Below are positions 10,863-19,138 of a DNA stretch of 64,000 nucleotides, piece by piece. Made by a program: the position numbers and the translations under genes. The DNA is from an uncultured Halomicronema sp. Lineage in GTDB: Bacteria; Cyanobacteriota; Cyanobacteriia; Phormidesmidales; Phormidesmidaceae. The stretch spans positions 62,001-126,000 of the forward strand of contig CALCCA010000088.1 in assembly GCA_937899725.1 (NCBI GenBank), given 5' to 3'. The notes below the pieces were generated by a model. That model did no database searches. It was not told the origin of the DNA and was given only the letters and a program-made list of their open reading frames with translations. Each line of letters begins with the position of its first letter. The first letter of the stretch is position 1.

Positions 10863-11363
10863 ATGTCCTTCGTCATTCGAGAAATTCAACCTGAGGACAA
10901 CCCGCAGATTGCGGCCATCATTCGTCAGGTACTCACCGAGTTTGGTGCCAATCGCCCTGGTTTTGCCTGGGCAGATCCAGAACTTGATCAGCTCTCCCAA
11001 GCCTACCAGGACAGCGAGGGCAGTTACTACGTGGTCACTGCCGCAGACCAGATCATTGGCGGCGGGGGTATTGCACCATTTCCCTGCGACTTTCCCGATA
11101 TCTGTGAACTGCAAAAGATGTATCTTGTGCCCGCTTATCGCGGCCAAGGCATCGGCCAAGCCCTGATGGAAAAATTGCTCACAATGGCTCAAGGGCAGGG
11201 TTATCAAGGCTGCTATTTAGAGACCTTTGGCACCATGGCAGCCGCGATTCATCTCTACCAAAAATTTGGCTTCCACCCCGTGGAGCATCCCATTGGCAAC
11301 TCGGGTCACCGCAGTTGCAACCTATTTTTCATGCGACACTTTGAATCACCAGAGGTGAGTTGA
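10863..11363 (+). CDS. GNAT family N-acetyltransferase
   Basis: 166 residues. Motif A with the acetyl-CoA pyrophosphate loop is YLVPAYRGQGIGQALM (about residues 91-106), followed by motif B LYQKFGFHPVE near 139. Members transfer acetyl from acetyl-CoA to amines or peptides; the acceptor cannot be predicted. Probably co-transcribed with the small membrane protein 9 bases upstream. This is the last gene before the AT-rich island. Confidence 0.88.
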   Translation: MSFVIREIQPEDNPQIAAIIRQVLTEFGANRPGFAWADPELDQLSQAYQDSEGSYYVVTAADQIIGGGGIAPFPCDFPDICELQKMYLVPAYRGQGIGQALMEKLLTMAQGQGYQGCYLETFGTMAAAIHLYQKFGFHPVEHPIGNSGHRSCNLFFMRHFESPEVS

Positions 11364-11450
11364 CGACCCAGCGAACGCCGAGGCTGTTGACCTAGCGTCA
11401 GAGCCTCTAACGTCTCCACAATTGTAGAATGCTGCTCATGCCAAACCAGC

Positions 11451-11693
11451 TCATACGCGAGCTAGGGTCACCTGTTCAGGCTGGTCTTGATATTTACCGC
11501 GACGGGTTTCGTAGCTAACTTCACACTGCTCACCTTCAAAAAAGAGGAGCTGCACAACGCCTTCGTTTGCATAAATGCGGCAGTCGGCACTCGATGAGTT
11601 AGAGAACTCTAGCGTCAGATGACCACGCCAACTCGCTTCGGTAGGCATCACGTTGGCGATGATGTCGACCGAAGCGGGTTGGTTTACCGACAA
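11451..11693 (-). pseudogene. Truncated dCTP deaminase (C-terminal remnant)
   Basis: The last 70 codons (from Ile-Ile-Ala-Asn) align without gaps to residues 124-193 of the intact Dcd encoded at 12754-13335; by my count 52 of 70 residues are identical. The N-terminal two thirds, with the catalytic GKSTxAR segment, is missing; the ten residues before the homology are unrelated. Nucleotide divergence is large, with more G/C-rich codons than the intact copy, so this looks like the stump of the resident gene, not a recent duplicate. Probably not functional. Confidence 0.8.
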
Positions 11694-11968
11694 TGATGTC
11701 TATGACATGAGCGAGAAAACCTTACTCACAAACAACGAAAGATCGTGGAAGTCAGATGTGCCTTGAAAAAGTTCTCAGAACACAGATCATCTAAAAACTT
11801 GAGTACAATTCAGAAAAATTGTATCAAGGTAGAACAAGAGACAGCCGTAGAGAGTAAGAGCTAAAGAATGCCCATTCTTTAGGATCAGGGTCAATCTTAG
11901 CTTTCGAAGTTTCAATTCACGAAATCGTCTTTAGCATAGTAGTACTTGTTTTTTTCTCATGAATCATT

Positions 11969-12724
11969 ATGACAGTCATTCCATTTGTGATAGACGGTAA
12001 TAATAAGACGGTCGTAGAAACCAAAGAAGATTTCGATACAGCAGGTGGACTGTATGGAAATGTAATCCTCATCAGAAACATCGACAGGAATCAGGTTGAT
12101 AAGGCAAAGATTACTGAAGATAAATCTAGCAATGTCAGCTATGACTTAAGAGTTGGCAACGAATACCGAGATCATAGAGATCTGGGAAAGACTGATTTGC
12201 CAGATGGCGGCATGATACATCTTCCTCCAGGGACAGCCGTGATCATAGAAACTTATGAGGAAGTACACTTTCCCAGATCTCGTTTCGGCCATATTGTGCC
12301 TAAAGTTAAACTTTTAATGGATGGCATTTCCAATACTTCTTCGAAGATAGATCCTGGCTTTGATGGGAAGCTGTTGATCACAGTTTTTAATCTAGGCAAC
12401 AAAAAAATAACTTTGAAGAAGCATGATAAGTTTTGCACTCTATACACTTTGAATGTTCAAGAAGAAGGATTGATTTCAAGAGACAAAGAAAGACCAAGAA
12501 TGCCTGGGTCACAAGGGTCACGATTTCTCACGGGTTTAAGAAGTTATGTGGAAAAGAATCAAGCTCTTCTTTCAGGAATAAACATCTTCGCCACAATCAT
12601 CCTTGCATTTGCAACAACAGCATTGTTAGTTATACAAATCAGACAAGAAACAAATTCTGATAATTCTAGGGGTGAAACCAAACCACTGTCTCTGAAATCA
12701 GAAGCTTCTTCATATTATTTCTAG
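11969..12724 (+). CDS. Membrane-anchored dCTP deaminase/dUTPase-fold protein
   Basis: 251 residues. Residues about 28-165 resemble the trimeric dUTPase/dCTP deaminase fold: VSYDLRVGNEYR (57-67), LPPGTAVIIETYEEVHFP (85-102) and KIDPGFDGKLLITVFN (126-141). The Dcd catalytic GKSxxAR segment is replaced by PKVKLLMDG, and the Glu expected after the DPGFxG block is Thr, so deaminase activity is unlikely. A membrane helix at about 203-224 is followed by a 27-residue tail. The gene is AT-rich (20 of 60 bases G/C at 12301-12360), lies between two dcd copies, and ends 29 bases from the end of the convergent intact dcd. Function unknown; nucleotide sensing is a guess. Confidence 0.65.
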   Translation: MTVIPFVIDGNNKTVVETKEDFDTAGGLYGNVILIRNIDRNQVDKAKITEDKSSNVSYDLRVGNEYRDHRDLGKTDLPDGGMIHLPPGTAVIIETYEEVHFPRSRFGHIVPKVKLLMDGISNTSSKIDPGFDGKLLITVFNLGNKKITLKKHDKFCTLYTLNVQEEGLISRDKERPRMPGSQGSRFLTGLRSYVEKNQALLSGINIFATIILAFATTALLVIQIRQETNSDNSRGETKPLSLKSEASSYYF

Positions 12725-12753
12725 TTAGCTTTTTTAGAGTGGTTAGAGACCAT

Positions 12754-13335
12754 CTACACCCTAGCAAGGGTTACAGCTTGAGGTTGATTCTGGTACTTGC
12801 CGAATCGATCTGCGTAAGTTGTTTGGCAAGGCTCACCCTCTAAGAAAAGCAACTGAAGCACTCCTTCATTTGCATAAATTCTGCAATCAGCGCTTGATGC
12901 ATTACTGAACTCAAGGGTAAGGTAGCCTTCCCAAGAAGCCTCAGCCGGAGTGATGTTCGCAATAATTCCACAGCGTGCCATTGTAGATTTCCCAATGCAC
13001 AGAACCGTAATATTGGAGGGTATTTTTAATCTCTCTAGAGAAACACCAAGTGCATAAGAATTAGCCGGAATAATAAAAAAAGAGCCATCTTCATCTTCCT
13101 GCAAAGGCACCGCCTCCAAGTTGTCAGAATTAAATCTCTTGGGATTTACAACCGTTCCAGGGATGTGTTTAAAGACTCTGAAATCTGCTGGTGCAAGCCT
13201 CAAGTCATATCCATAGCTTGACAAGCCATAGCTTATAACTTTTCTGTCTTCAACGTGTCGAACTAATGTACTCTCAAACGGCTCGATCATGCCGTTATGG
13301 GCCTGTTCAATAATCCATTTATCATTTTGAAGCAT
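12754..13335 (-). CDS. dcd: dCTP deaminase, intact divergent copy
   Basis: 193 residues, the length of E. coli Dcd. It converts dCTP to dUTP for dTMP synthesis. Visible: SSYGYDLRLAP (39-49), the catalytic GKSTMAR (115-121, Ser and Arg) and Glu142 in TLEFSN. ATG at 13335. The gene is AT-rich and free of HIP1 sites, unlike most of the window, and a 3' remnant of another dcd lies about 1.1 kb away on the same strand, which points to replacement of the resident gene by transfer. Convergent with the membrane-anchored relative. Confidence 0.93.
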   Translation of the reverse strand: MLQNDKWIIEQAHNGMIEPFESTLVRHVEDRKVISYGLSSYGYDLRLAPADFRVFKHIPGTVVNPKRFNSDNLEAVPLQEDEDGSFFIIPANSYALGVSLERLKIPSNITVLCIGKSTMARCGIIANITPAEASWEGYLTLEFSNASSADCRIYANEGVLQLLFLEGEPCQTTYADRFGKYQNQPQAVTLARV

Positions 13336-13650
13336 TGATTATGAATCCTCAAAGAAGTATTTTGCTAAGTCATAAGACTATATCAACTCTTGAATCTAAA
13401 AAGTGCTGAGTGAGTCTTGCTTCTTATTAAAAACTTTTGGGAAAGTCATTATGATGTAACAAAGCTTCTGGTTAACTACGTTTTCAATTCATCCTCGAAA
13501 TTTCAGATGGATATTTCTATGGATTTTCTTAAGATATGCACTGTGGTTCTCCCTGGATTCGTATGAACTTGTGCTGAACTGAAACGTAAAATTCAGGTCT
13601 TACCCTTTATCTAGCCCTGTTTCATACTAAGCTAAAGAGCTTGCACTGTT
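13336..13650. other. AT-rich spacer at the right edge of the dcd island
   Basis: 315 bases without a gene; 19 of 60 bases are G/C at 13381-13440, against 35 of 60 at 13681-13740. It holds the upstream region of dcd; I see no direct repeat, tRNA or integrase marking a boundary. Confidence 0.55.
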
Positions 13651-14214
13651 TTAAGGCATGAAATGACGGCGAAATTCGGTGACCTGATCGGCGATCGCCA
13701 GCAATGACGCAGGCATCTCTGGCCCCGTCATAATCACATCGACCTGGGAGGGGCGCTGCTGCAGAAACGTCAGCACATCCGCCTCTGCAATCAGGCCAAA
13801 CCGAATCGCTAAACTCAACTCATCCAACACCACTAAGGAGTAGCGGCCCTGCCGGGCCATCGTTTCAGCGTGTTGCCACAGGAGAGCGATCGCAGCGCGT
13901 TCGCCCTCGGTGGTCTCATCAGACGCGATGGCCCGCTGAATATCGGGACGCATCCATTCCAGCCCTTGGCCAAACTGCATCGACTGGTCTACCCCCTGAC
14001 GAATCCCCCCTTTGAGAAACTGGGCAATCAAAACAGCGTGACCTTGACCCGCGACTCGCATGGCTTGCACCATGACATTCGTAAAAAAGCTGCGGTGAGG
14101 TGAGGTGAAAACTTGTACCGTACCTTCGACAGCATGCAGCCAAGGATGTGCCTTGGCACGAGCGGCAGGATCAGGAGCGGAAAGGGGTAGCGAAGCCCGG
14201 AGCTGTGAAACCAT
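13651..14214 (-). CDS. CobA/CobO-like P-loop protein with degenerate Walker A
   Basis: 187 residues. Overall resembles cob(I)yrinic acid a,c-diamide adenosyltransferase (CobO/BtuR): VQVFT at 33-37, AGQGHAVLIAQFLKGG at 55-70, VVLDELSLAI (Walker B region) at 128-137. But the nucleotide loop GNGKGKTT of true enzymes is here SPHRSFFTN (38-46), with no Gly-Lys-Thr. It is therefore probably not an ATP-dependent adenosyltransferase of the standard kind. I believe similar variants occur in other cyanobacteria, where a separate role is likely. Isolated on the minus strand beside the AT-rich island. Confidence 0.7.
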   Translation of the reverse strand: MVSQLRASLPLSAPDPAARAKAHPWLHAVEGTVQVFTSPHRSFFTNVMVQAMRVAGQGHAVLIAQFLKGGIRQGVDQSMQFGQGLEWMRPDIQRAIASDETTEGERAAIALLWQHAETMARQGRYSLVVLDELSLAIRFGLIAEADVLTFLQQRPSQVDVIMTGPEMPASLLAIADQVTEFRRHFMP

Positions 14215-14804
14215 ATTTGGGGGCGTTTCGATTTCGGTAGGCTAAATATAGCGCAATTTCTCTCAGAGAATTACTTAAAAACTCTATATATATCGTTTAG
14301 TTCAAAAACACTACCCAGAATCATATCACCCGTTTCAAGATTGGGAGCACGAATCATCCGTTTTACTGGCGATCGCGGCGAGATCGCCTCAGCGGCAGGG
14401 TACGGATGAATGATAGCGACATTACCGCCGCTTCATGGCGAATTCACGCCAAAAAAAATTGATCGCAACAATCCTCATGTCGCAATCAAGCAAGGAGATA
14501 TTGAAAAACCACCACTTAGATCAGGTCGAGCAGTCGCCCACGGAATGATTTGGCGATGCCCCCTGCCATTCTTTTAGCGTGATTGGGCCGTCTACCAGTG
14601 AATCACACGCTAGACGACCAACCGGATCGCCGCTTGGAAAACAGGAAGTTGGAAAACAGGAAGATAGAAAACTCGCTCATTCACTATGAAACGTCGCGAA
14701 GTTTGCTCATCGACCACTGCCGTCCGCCCAAGCTCTCAAACTAACCAGCGTGATTGAGCCACACAAGCAACTCTCATTCAGTGAATGTCTGATAGAAACG
14801 TTGC
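14215..14804. other. Intergenic region, 590 bases
   Basis: No gene found. It contains a 15-base tandem repeat (TTGGAAAACAGGAAG twice, 14634-14663) followed by a partial third unit (ATAGAAAAC). Nothing else recognised. Confidence 0.6.
14634..14663. repeat. Two exact tandem copies of a 15-base unit
   Basis: TTGGAAAACAGGAAG at 14634-14648 and again at 14649-14663, then a degenerate third copy. Likely replication slippage. Confidence 0.7.
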
Positions 14805-15365
14805 TTACAGACCGAGGGTGGTGTCAGAGTTAGGGAGCAGGCTGTCACTCGGAGCGATCGCAGGTTTTGGAATGGCGATCGGGGGTTGATCTAAGGCAAT
14901 TTCTAAATTGTCTGTCATCTCCGATGTGGCTGTACGAACTGAGCCTAGGCGCTCAAGCGGATATAGCGCTCCGGAAAAGATGCCCACCACGACAACCGCA
15001 GCAGCGGTCATGCCAGCCATCCAAGTTCTTCGAAACCGTTGATTCAGCTTGAAGACGACTCGATTAGCCGTGTAGAGATGATCTTGGGATTTTGCAGTCT
15101 CGTGACCGAGCCCTTGAAAACCTTGACGCAGCTGGAGTAGCCGGCGATATAGACACTGAGCCTCGGCATCATGGTCGAGCCAGGTCGCTACGAGCCGTCG
15201 CTCAGCCGGAGAAACTTCACCATCAAGGTAAGCACTCAACAACTCAAAGCGATCACGTTTAGTAGCATCGATTTCTCTATGTTGACTCATCGTGCTGTGC
15301 TCTGAACAGGACAAGGCGCTGGGGAGGCCGCCTGACGAATCTAAAGGTTGATAGCGTTCGCTCAT
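14805..15365 (-). CDS. Putative anti-sigma factor for SigG
   Basis: 186 residues from ATG 15365; an internal ATG at 15290 (MSQHREIDATKRD) is an equally good start and would remove a poorly conserved-looking 25 residues. The cytoplasmic N-terminal part has FELLSAYLDGEVSPAERRLVATWL, the helix typical of RseA/ZAS-type anti-sigma domains, but no HxxxCxxC zinc motif. A single membrane helix (about residues 115-136) separates it from a Pro-rich external tail. It lies downstream of sigG on the same strand, 272 bases away, the usual sigma/anti-sigma order. Function is inferred from this. Confidence 0.75.
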   Translation of the reverse strand: MSERYQPLDSSGGLPSALSCSEHSTMSQHREIDATKRDRFELLSAYLDGEVSPAERRLVATWLDHDAEAQCLYRRLLQLRQGFQGLGHETAKSQDHLYTANRVVFKLNQRFRRTWMAGMTAAAVVVVGIFSGALYPLERLGSVRTATSEMTDNLEIALDQPPIAIPKPAIAPSDSLLPNSDTTLGL

Positions 15366-15637
15366 AGTTTAGGAATCAACTTTTGAATCTAAGCCAATAC
15401 GATCACAGACGCTGTACAAAGGGACTGAAGTTCCAGCGAGTAAAGGGACTATCTTAAAACAATTACCCAATCAATCGCTGTTTGCCAACAGTAGTTTTTG
15501 CACAGAACGAAAAGCTGACCCTGCCAAACTATATTTTGGCATGAGCCGCTTTTCATCATAATGGCAACGCTTATCAGAGTCAGCACTCAGACGATAAGAA
15601 TTTATGTTCAATACGGCTGATACCCGATGAGTTGAGT

Positions 15638-16315
15638 CTATGTCTCAGGCTTGAGATAAAGATCGAGTTCCTTCTGCAACCGATGGCGGGCGCGAGCAAT
15701 GCGCGATTTGACAGTACCCAGAGAGGTGCCCGTAATGTCAGCAATTTCTTCGTAGCTCAAGCCTTGAATTTCGCGCAAGACAATGGTGGTACGAAAAACT
15801 TCGGGCAAGCCGGAGATCGCTTGCTCTAGCTGAGCATAAAACTCTTGCGTCATCAGCGTATCAACCGGATTGGGTGCGTCAGAAGCGACTTCCCACTCCA
15901 TTTCGCCGTCCGACAACATTTTTGGCGCATCCAAAGACAACGGCGATTGATGCCGTTTGCGTTTGCGCAGTTCATCGTAGAACAAGTTGGTGGTGATGCG
16001 GCCCAACCAGCTCTTAAAGCGTTCAACCGTTTGCAGCTTATGAAGATTGCGATAGACCCGAATCCACACTTCTTGAGCCAGATCAGCACGATCCGACCAA
16101 TCTGGCGCGAGATGATAGAGCAAGCGCTCTACATAGCTTTGATATCGCGTCACGAGTTCAGCAAAGGCAGCTTTATCAGGGCGACGCTGTAAACAACAGC
16201 GCTCAATTAATTCATAGTTTGATAGTTGAGCCGGTAAGTCGTGGCGCAGGGCCGATAGGGCAGAGCGAGCAGACGTCCAAGGTGTAGAAAATGAATAACT
16301 CATAGATTCAGACAC
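15638..16315 (-). CDS. sigG: ECF-type RNA polymerase sigma factor, SigG-like
   Basis: 225 residues. Region 2 includes DLAQEVWIRVYRNL (about residues 79-92) and FKSWLGRITTNLFYDELRKRKR; region 4 is LSYEEIADITGTSLGTVKSRIARARHRL near the C-terminus, a helix-turn-helix for the -35 element. Length and layout fit the cyanobacterial SigG/ECF group, which responds to envelope or stress signals and is held by a membrane anti-sigma factor; the next gene fits that partner. Starts at ATG 16315 or 16303 are both possible. Confidence 0.85.
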   Translation of the reverse strand: MSESMSYSFSTPWTSARSALSALRHDLPAQLSNYELIERCCLQRRPDKAAFAELVTRYQSYVERLLYHLAPDWSDRADLAQEVWIRVYRNLHKLQTVERFKSWLGRITTNLFYDELRKRKRHQSPLSLDAPKMLSDGEMEWEVASDAPNPVDTLMTQEFYAQLEQAISGLPEVFRTTIVLREIQGLSYEEIADITGTSLGTVKSRIARARHRLQKELDLYLKPET

Positions 16316-16560
16316 GGCTGTGGTGTGAGTGAGCAGAACGTTTAGTAGCTGACCCTTGTGATAAGCAGGATCCCTGTCGGGAAAAGCTAAAAAAGCGACT
16401 CGCGAATTCCCTTGTGTTGTACAGCGATCGCGTTAGCTTCATGTTTAGATTGTGTGCCTATCGTTTTTGTGTCACAGTCATCTCTAATGAGGCTGGCGGC
16501 GAAAGTCTCTTCGCCTCAGTGGTCAGGGTATACTCAACCCATTAGAACGATTTCCAGCCT

Positions 16561-17028
16561 ATGCGTTATCTGGCAAAGGTAGAGCGGGCTTCTTTCCTCG
16601 GAAACGCCGTCTTGCAACTCCTGGCACGACAAGTTGATGACTATCTCTGGGAAAGGCTGTCTCAGGAAAAATCAGTCGAAACCAGTATTGCCCTAGGCGT
16701 TGGCGATGGGGCCATCGTCTTAGTGGATATGGAGCCTGAGGCGGACAAGATCTTGGCCGTTGAGGATGTCGTACCCTGGTTACTTACGATCGTTGAACAG
16801 TTTCTTGCTCAAGGAGTGACACCCGAGTTTTTGACCCAAGAAGCCGAACGAGCCGAACAGTGGCGGCAGTCTTTAACGTTGGAAAGCCAAGAAGTTGAAC
16901 GCCGCGCCCTCGAGACTGCGGCCCGTCGCGATGAAATCCAAGAACTTGAGCGCAACTTAAAGACGGCACGCGAAGATCTAGACCAGCGCGAAGCCGAATT
17001 TTTGACCCGTCAGCAAAACCAAGAATAA
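16561..17028 (+). CDS. Conserved cyanobacterial protein with coiled-coil C-terminus, unknown
   Basis: 155 residues. The N-terminal half (MRYLAKVERASFLGNAVLQLLA…) is a small globular domain, the second half (about 90-155) is charged and heptad-like, with many Glu, Arg and Gln, consistent with a coiled coil. I recall similar proteins in cyanobacteria but no function. Divergent from sigG across 245 bases. No signal peptide or membrane segment. Confidence 0.65.
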   Translation: MRYLAKVERASFLGNAVLQLLARQVDDYLWERLSQEKSVETSIALGVGDGAIVLVDMEPEADKILAVEDVVPWLLTIVEQFLAQGVTPEFLTQEAERAEQWRQSLTLESQEVERRALETAARRDEIQELERNLKTAREDLDQREAEFLTRQQNQE

Positions 17029-17277
17029 CGCCGTATTTTGAACCTGAATAGTCAGGCAAAACGATACACTGCGGTCAGATGAGCCACTCCGGCCTGAATG
17101 CTTACCAAAGGTATGCGGTGCAGCGGAATTATTCTGCCGGATAATATAAGTAGGGTGTTCAGCAGCATTCACCGACCGGTGCAGGTCTCAGGTGCCGACT
17201 AATGCTGAACAGGTGGCTAGTGATATCACTAGCAGCACGGCTTATCCCAAAATTCTTGTTCCTTAGTCCTAGCGTCT

Positions 17278-17709
17278 GTGGTTTCAACAAATGCGTGTTC
17301 TCAGCCCGTTATTTTGGGATTTGACCCCGGACGGCAAAAATGTGGCTTAGCCGTCATGGGGTTAGACCGAGTTCTCATGCATCGGGCCGTCGTCGCGGCA
17401 GGGGCCGTGCTGACCACCATCGAACAGCTGCAGCAGCAATATCCCATCTCACTCATTGTGATGGGTGATCAGACCTCGGCCAAAGACTGGAAAACCCAGC
17501 TCACTCAACTGAGTCAGCCTTTGCGAGTGGTTTTAATCGATGAGCGCTACTCGTCGCTAGAAGCCCGCGATCGCTACTGGCAAATGTATCCGCCAGCCGG
17601 GTGGCAGCGATTATTACCGCAGGGATTTCGCCAACCGACTGTGCCAATTGATGACATTGTCGCCATGCTGTTGATTGAACGCTACCTCAATCGTCTTACC
17701 GAGGGGTAG
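17278..17709 (+). CDS. YqgF/RuvX-like RNase H-fold protein
   Basis: 143 residues from GTG 17278. The N-terminal ILGFDPGRQKCGLAVMG has the first acidic residue of the RNase H-like fold, and VVLIDERYSSLEARDRYW (about 89-106) carries the second acidic residues; PIDDIVAMLLIERYL near the end is the third helix. Related to YqgF, which processes pre-16S rRNA, and to Holliday junction resolvases. Cyanobacteria usually have this variant in addition to a standard YqgF, so the exact role is unclear. Confidence 0.75.
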   Translation: MVSTNACSQPVILGFDPGRQKCGLAVMGLDRVLMHRAVVAAGAVLTTIEQLQQQYPISLIVMGDQTSAKDWKTQLTQLSQPLRVVLIDERYSSLEARDRYWQMYPPAGWQRLLPQGFRQPTVPIDDIVAMLLIERYLNRLTEG

Positions 17710-17743
17710 CTCGTAATCATTCCTAGGCGATGCGCAGATAACT

Positions 17744-18010
17744 CTACAGCTTGGCACGAATGGTGAAGGAATAATCGCCCCCGGCTTCGAGCTGATAGTC
17801 GAACTGCTCTAAAAACCGACCCAGCGGTTCGCGAATCAATGCGCGCCCCAAAGACGGTTCAATTGTCAGTCCCCCTTTTGAAAACTGCCACTGAAACTGC
17901 CATTCATAATCGTTAGCGCTCACCTCACCTTCCAGTCGCCCCAAATGCCAAGACTGGTACGTAATGCGGACGTGGGCAGTGGTTTCTGGCAGAGATCGGT
18001 TACGGGTCAC
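17744..18010 (-). CDS. DUF3146 family protein
   Basis: 88 residues from GTG 18010 (MTRNRSLPETTAHVR); a TTG at 18034 would add 8 residues. The LPETTAHVRITYQSWHLG start, EWQFQWQFSKG and the C-terminal LEAGGDYSFTIRAKL match DUF3146, a small family confined to cyanobacteria, with no known function. Convergent with the YqgF-like gene 34 bases away. Confidence 0.8.
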   Translation of the reverse strand: MTRNRSLPETTAHVRITYQSWHLGRLEGEVSANDYEWQFQWQFSKGGLTIEPSLGRALIREPLGRFLEQFDYQLEAGGDYSFTIRAKL

Positions 18011-18034
18011 AGGAGCAATACGAAATCTCAACAA

Positions 18035-18460
18035 TTAGTCATGGGTCGTGCGGGAGGCCGCGATCGCGGATTTAGCTTTGACCTTAACAGCTAACATAGC
18101 CGTGTTGCCCCTTAGAGATCTACTCCTCAAAGAGATTTATTTTCAAGATTTGCCAATATTTCAAACTGCTTTTTGTTGATGGCAGCCTTCGCTTGGCGCT
18201 CTCATATCGGCAGTAAAGAGCCAGGGAAAGAGGGCAAGAGACGGTTGTATGCAGTGGGCTTGATGACCATACCGCCCGACAAATCGCACAGCCGCCGCTG
18301 CCGGGAAGATATCGCCAGCCGCAGTTTGATCCAGTCCCTCCAGACAACTGAAATCACCCTCTGGTGAGATTTTTAACGCCGACTTCCGTCGGGCCTGGCA
18401 CTTCTCGAAGGGTATTCTGCATTCCGAATTCTGCAATAGGTGGAACATCACAGCCAAATC
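18035..18460. other. Intergenic region, 426 bases
   Basis: No gene I can support. Open frames on both strands have no recognisable family or ribosome-binding site. The right side has a repeated TTCTGCA-type sequence (ATTCTGCATTCCGAATTCTGCA, near 18413-18434). Confidence 0.5.
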
Positions 18461-19129
18461 TCACGAGCTTTGCCATCGCTGCCAATCTTGGGGGGTGTTA
18501 CAGTTTGCCAGCATGTCTACTGGCACATCGACAATGGGCCTGACTGACTGCGGCCCCCCTGACAACTGATCAAGCCAGCCCTGAAACGATCGCCGCCCCG
18601 TGGTGAGATATTGCTGCAAGCTAGATAAGCAGACCGAGCGATAAAAACCACACAGCGGTTCCCAACCTTGAGGACGACGGGGCAAATAGGCGATCGCAGT
18701 CGGGGGCAGTTGCGGTAATGCTCGCTGCCATTGCTGCAGCACACTGCCTTGTAAATTGGGCAAATCACAGGCTAGCAGCAGCGTCCATTCGGTCTCTACC
18801 GTCTCCAGAGCGCGGGTAAAGGCGATCAGTGGCCCGGCAGCCGGGGCTCCAGCCAGTGGGGCGGGTTCGATTACCCACTGGGCCGTGGGTGGCAAGAGCG
18901 GTTGGTAGCGATCGCGCCGTGGTGTCACCACCCGCACATCAGCCGTAACAGTTTGCGCCACGTCCCATGTATGGCGTAGCAGAGAGATGCCCTTGCGCAG
19001 CAGCAGGGCCTTGTCCTGTCCCATGCGCTGACTCGCCCCCCCGGCCAAAATGAGGCTGTCAGTGCCATCGCCAATCGCCTTCCATGTCAACCAGATGGCC
19101 CCAGCGACAACAAGCCAGTGGCATGGCAA
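18461..19129 (-). CDS. mobA: Molybdenum cofactor guanylyltransferase
   Basis: 222 residues as an open frame. Transfers GMP from GTP to molybdopterin to form the bis-MGD precursor used by nitrate reductase and related enzymes. The signature SLILAGGASQRMGQDKALL (about 25-43) is the nucleotide-binding loop of the family; ACDLPNL near 115 holds the metal-binding Asp. Start is uncertain: TTG 19129 gives extra residues before the conserved region, and TTG 19090 would start with about 12 residues before the loop. It ends the run after the membrane-protein gene 10 bases upstream, so the two may be one unit. Confidence 0.9.
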   Translation of the reverse strand: MPCHWLVVAGAIWLTWKAIGDGTDSLILAGGASQRMGQDKALLLRKGISLLRHTWDVAQTVTADVRVVTPRRDRYQPLLPPTAQWVIEPAPLAGAPAAGPLIAFTRALETVETEWTLLLACDLPNLQGSVLQQWQRALPQLPPTAIAYLPRRPQGWEPLCGFYRSVCLSSLQQYLTTGRRSFQGWLDQLSGGPQSVRPIVDVPVDMLANCNTPQDWQRWQSS

Positions 19130-19138
19130 CTGACTTGA

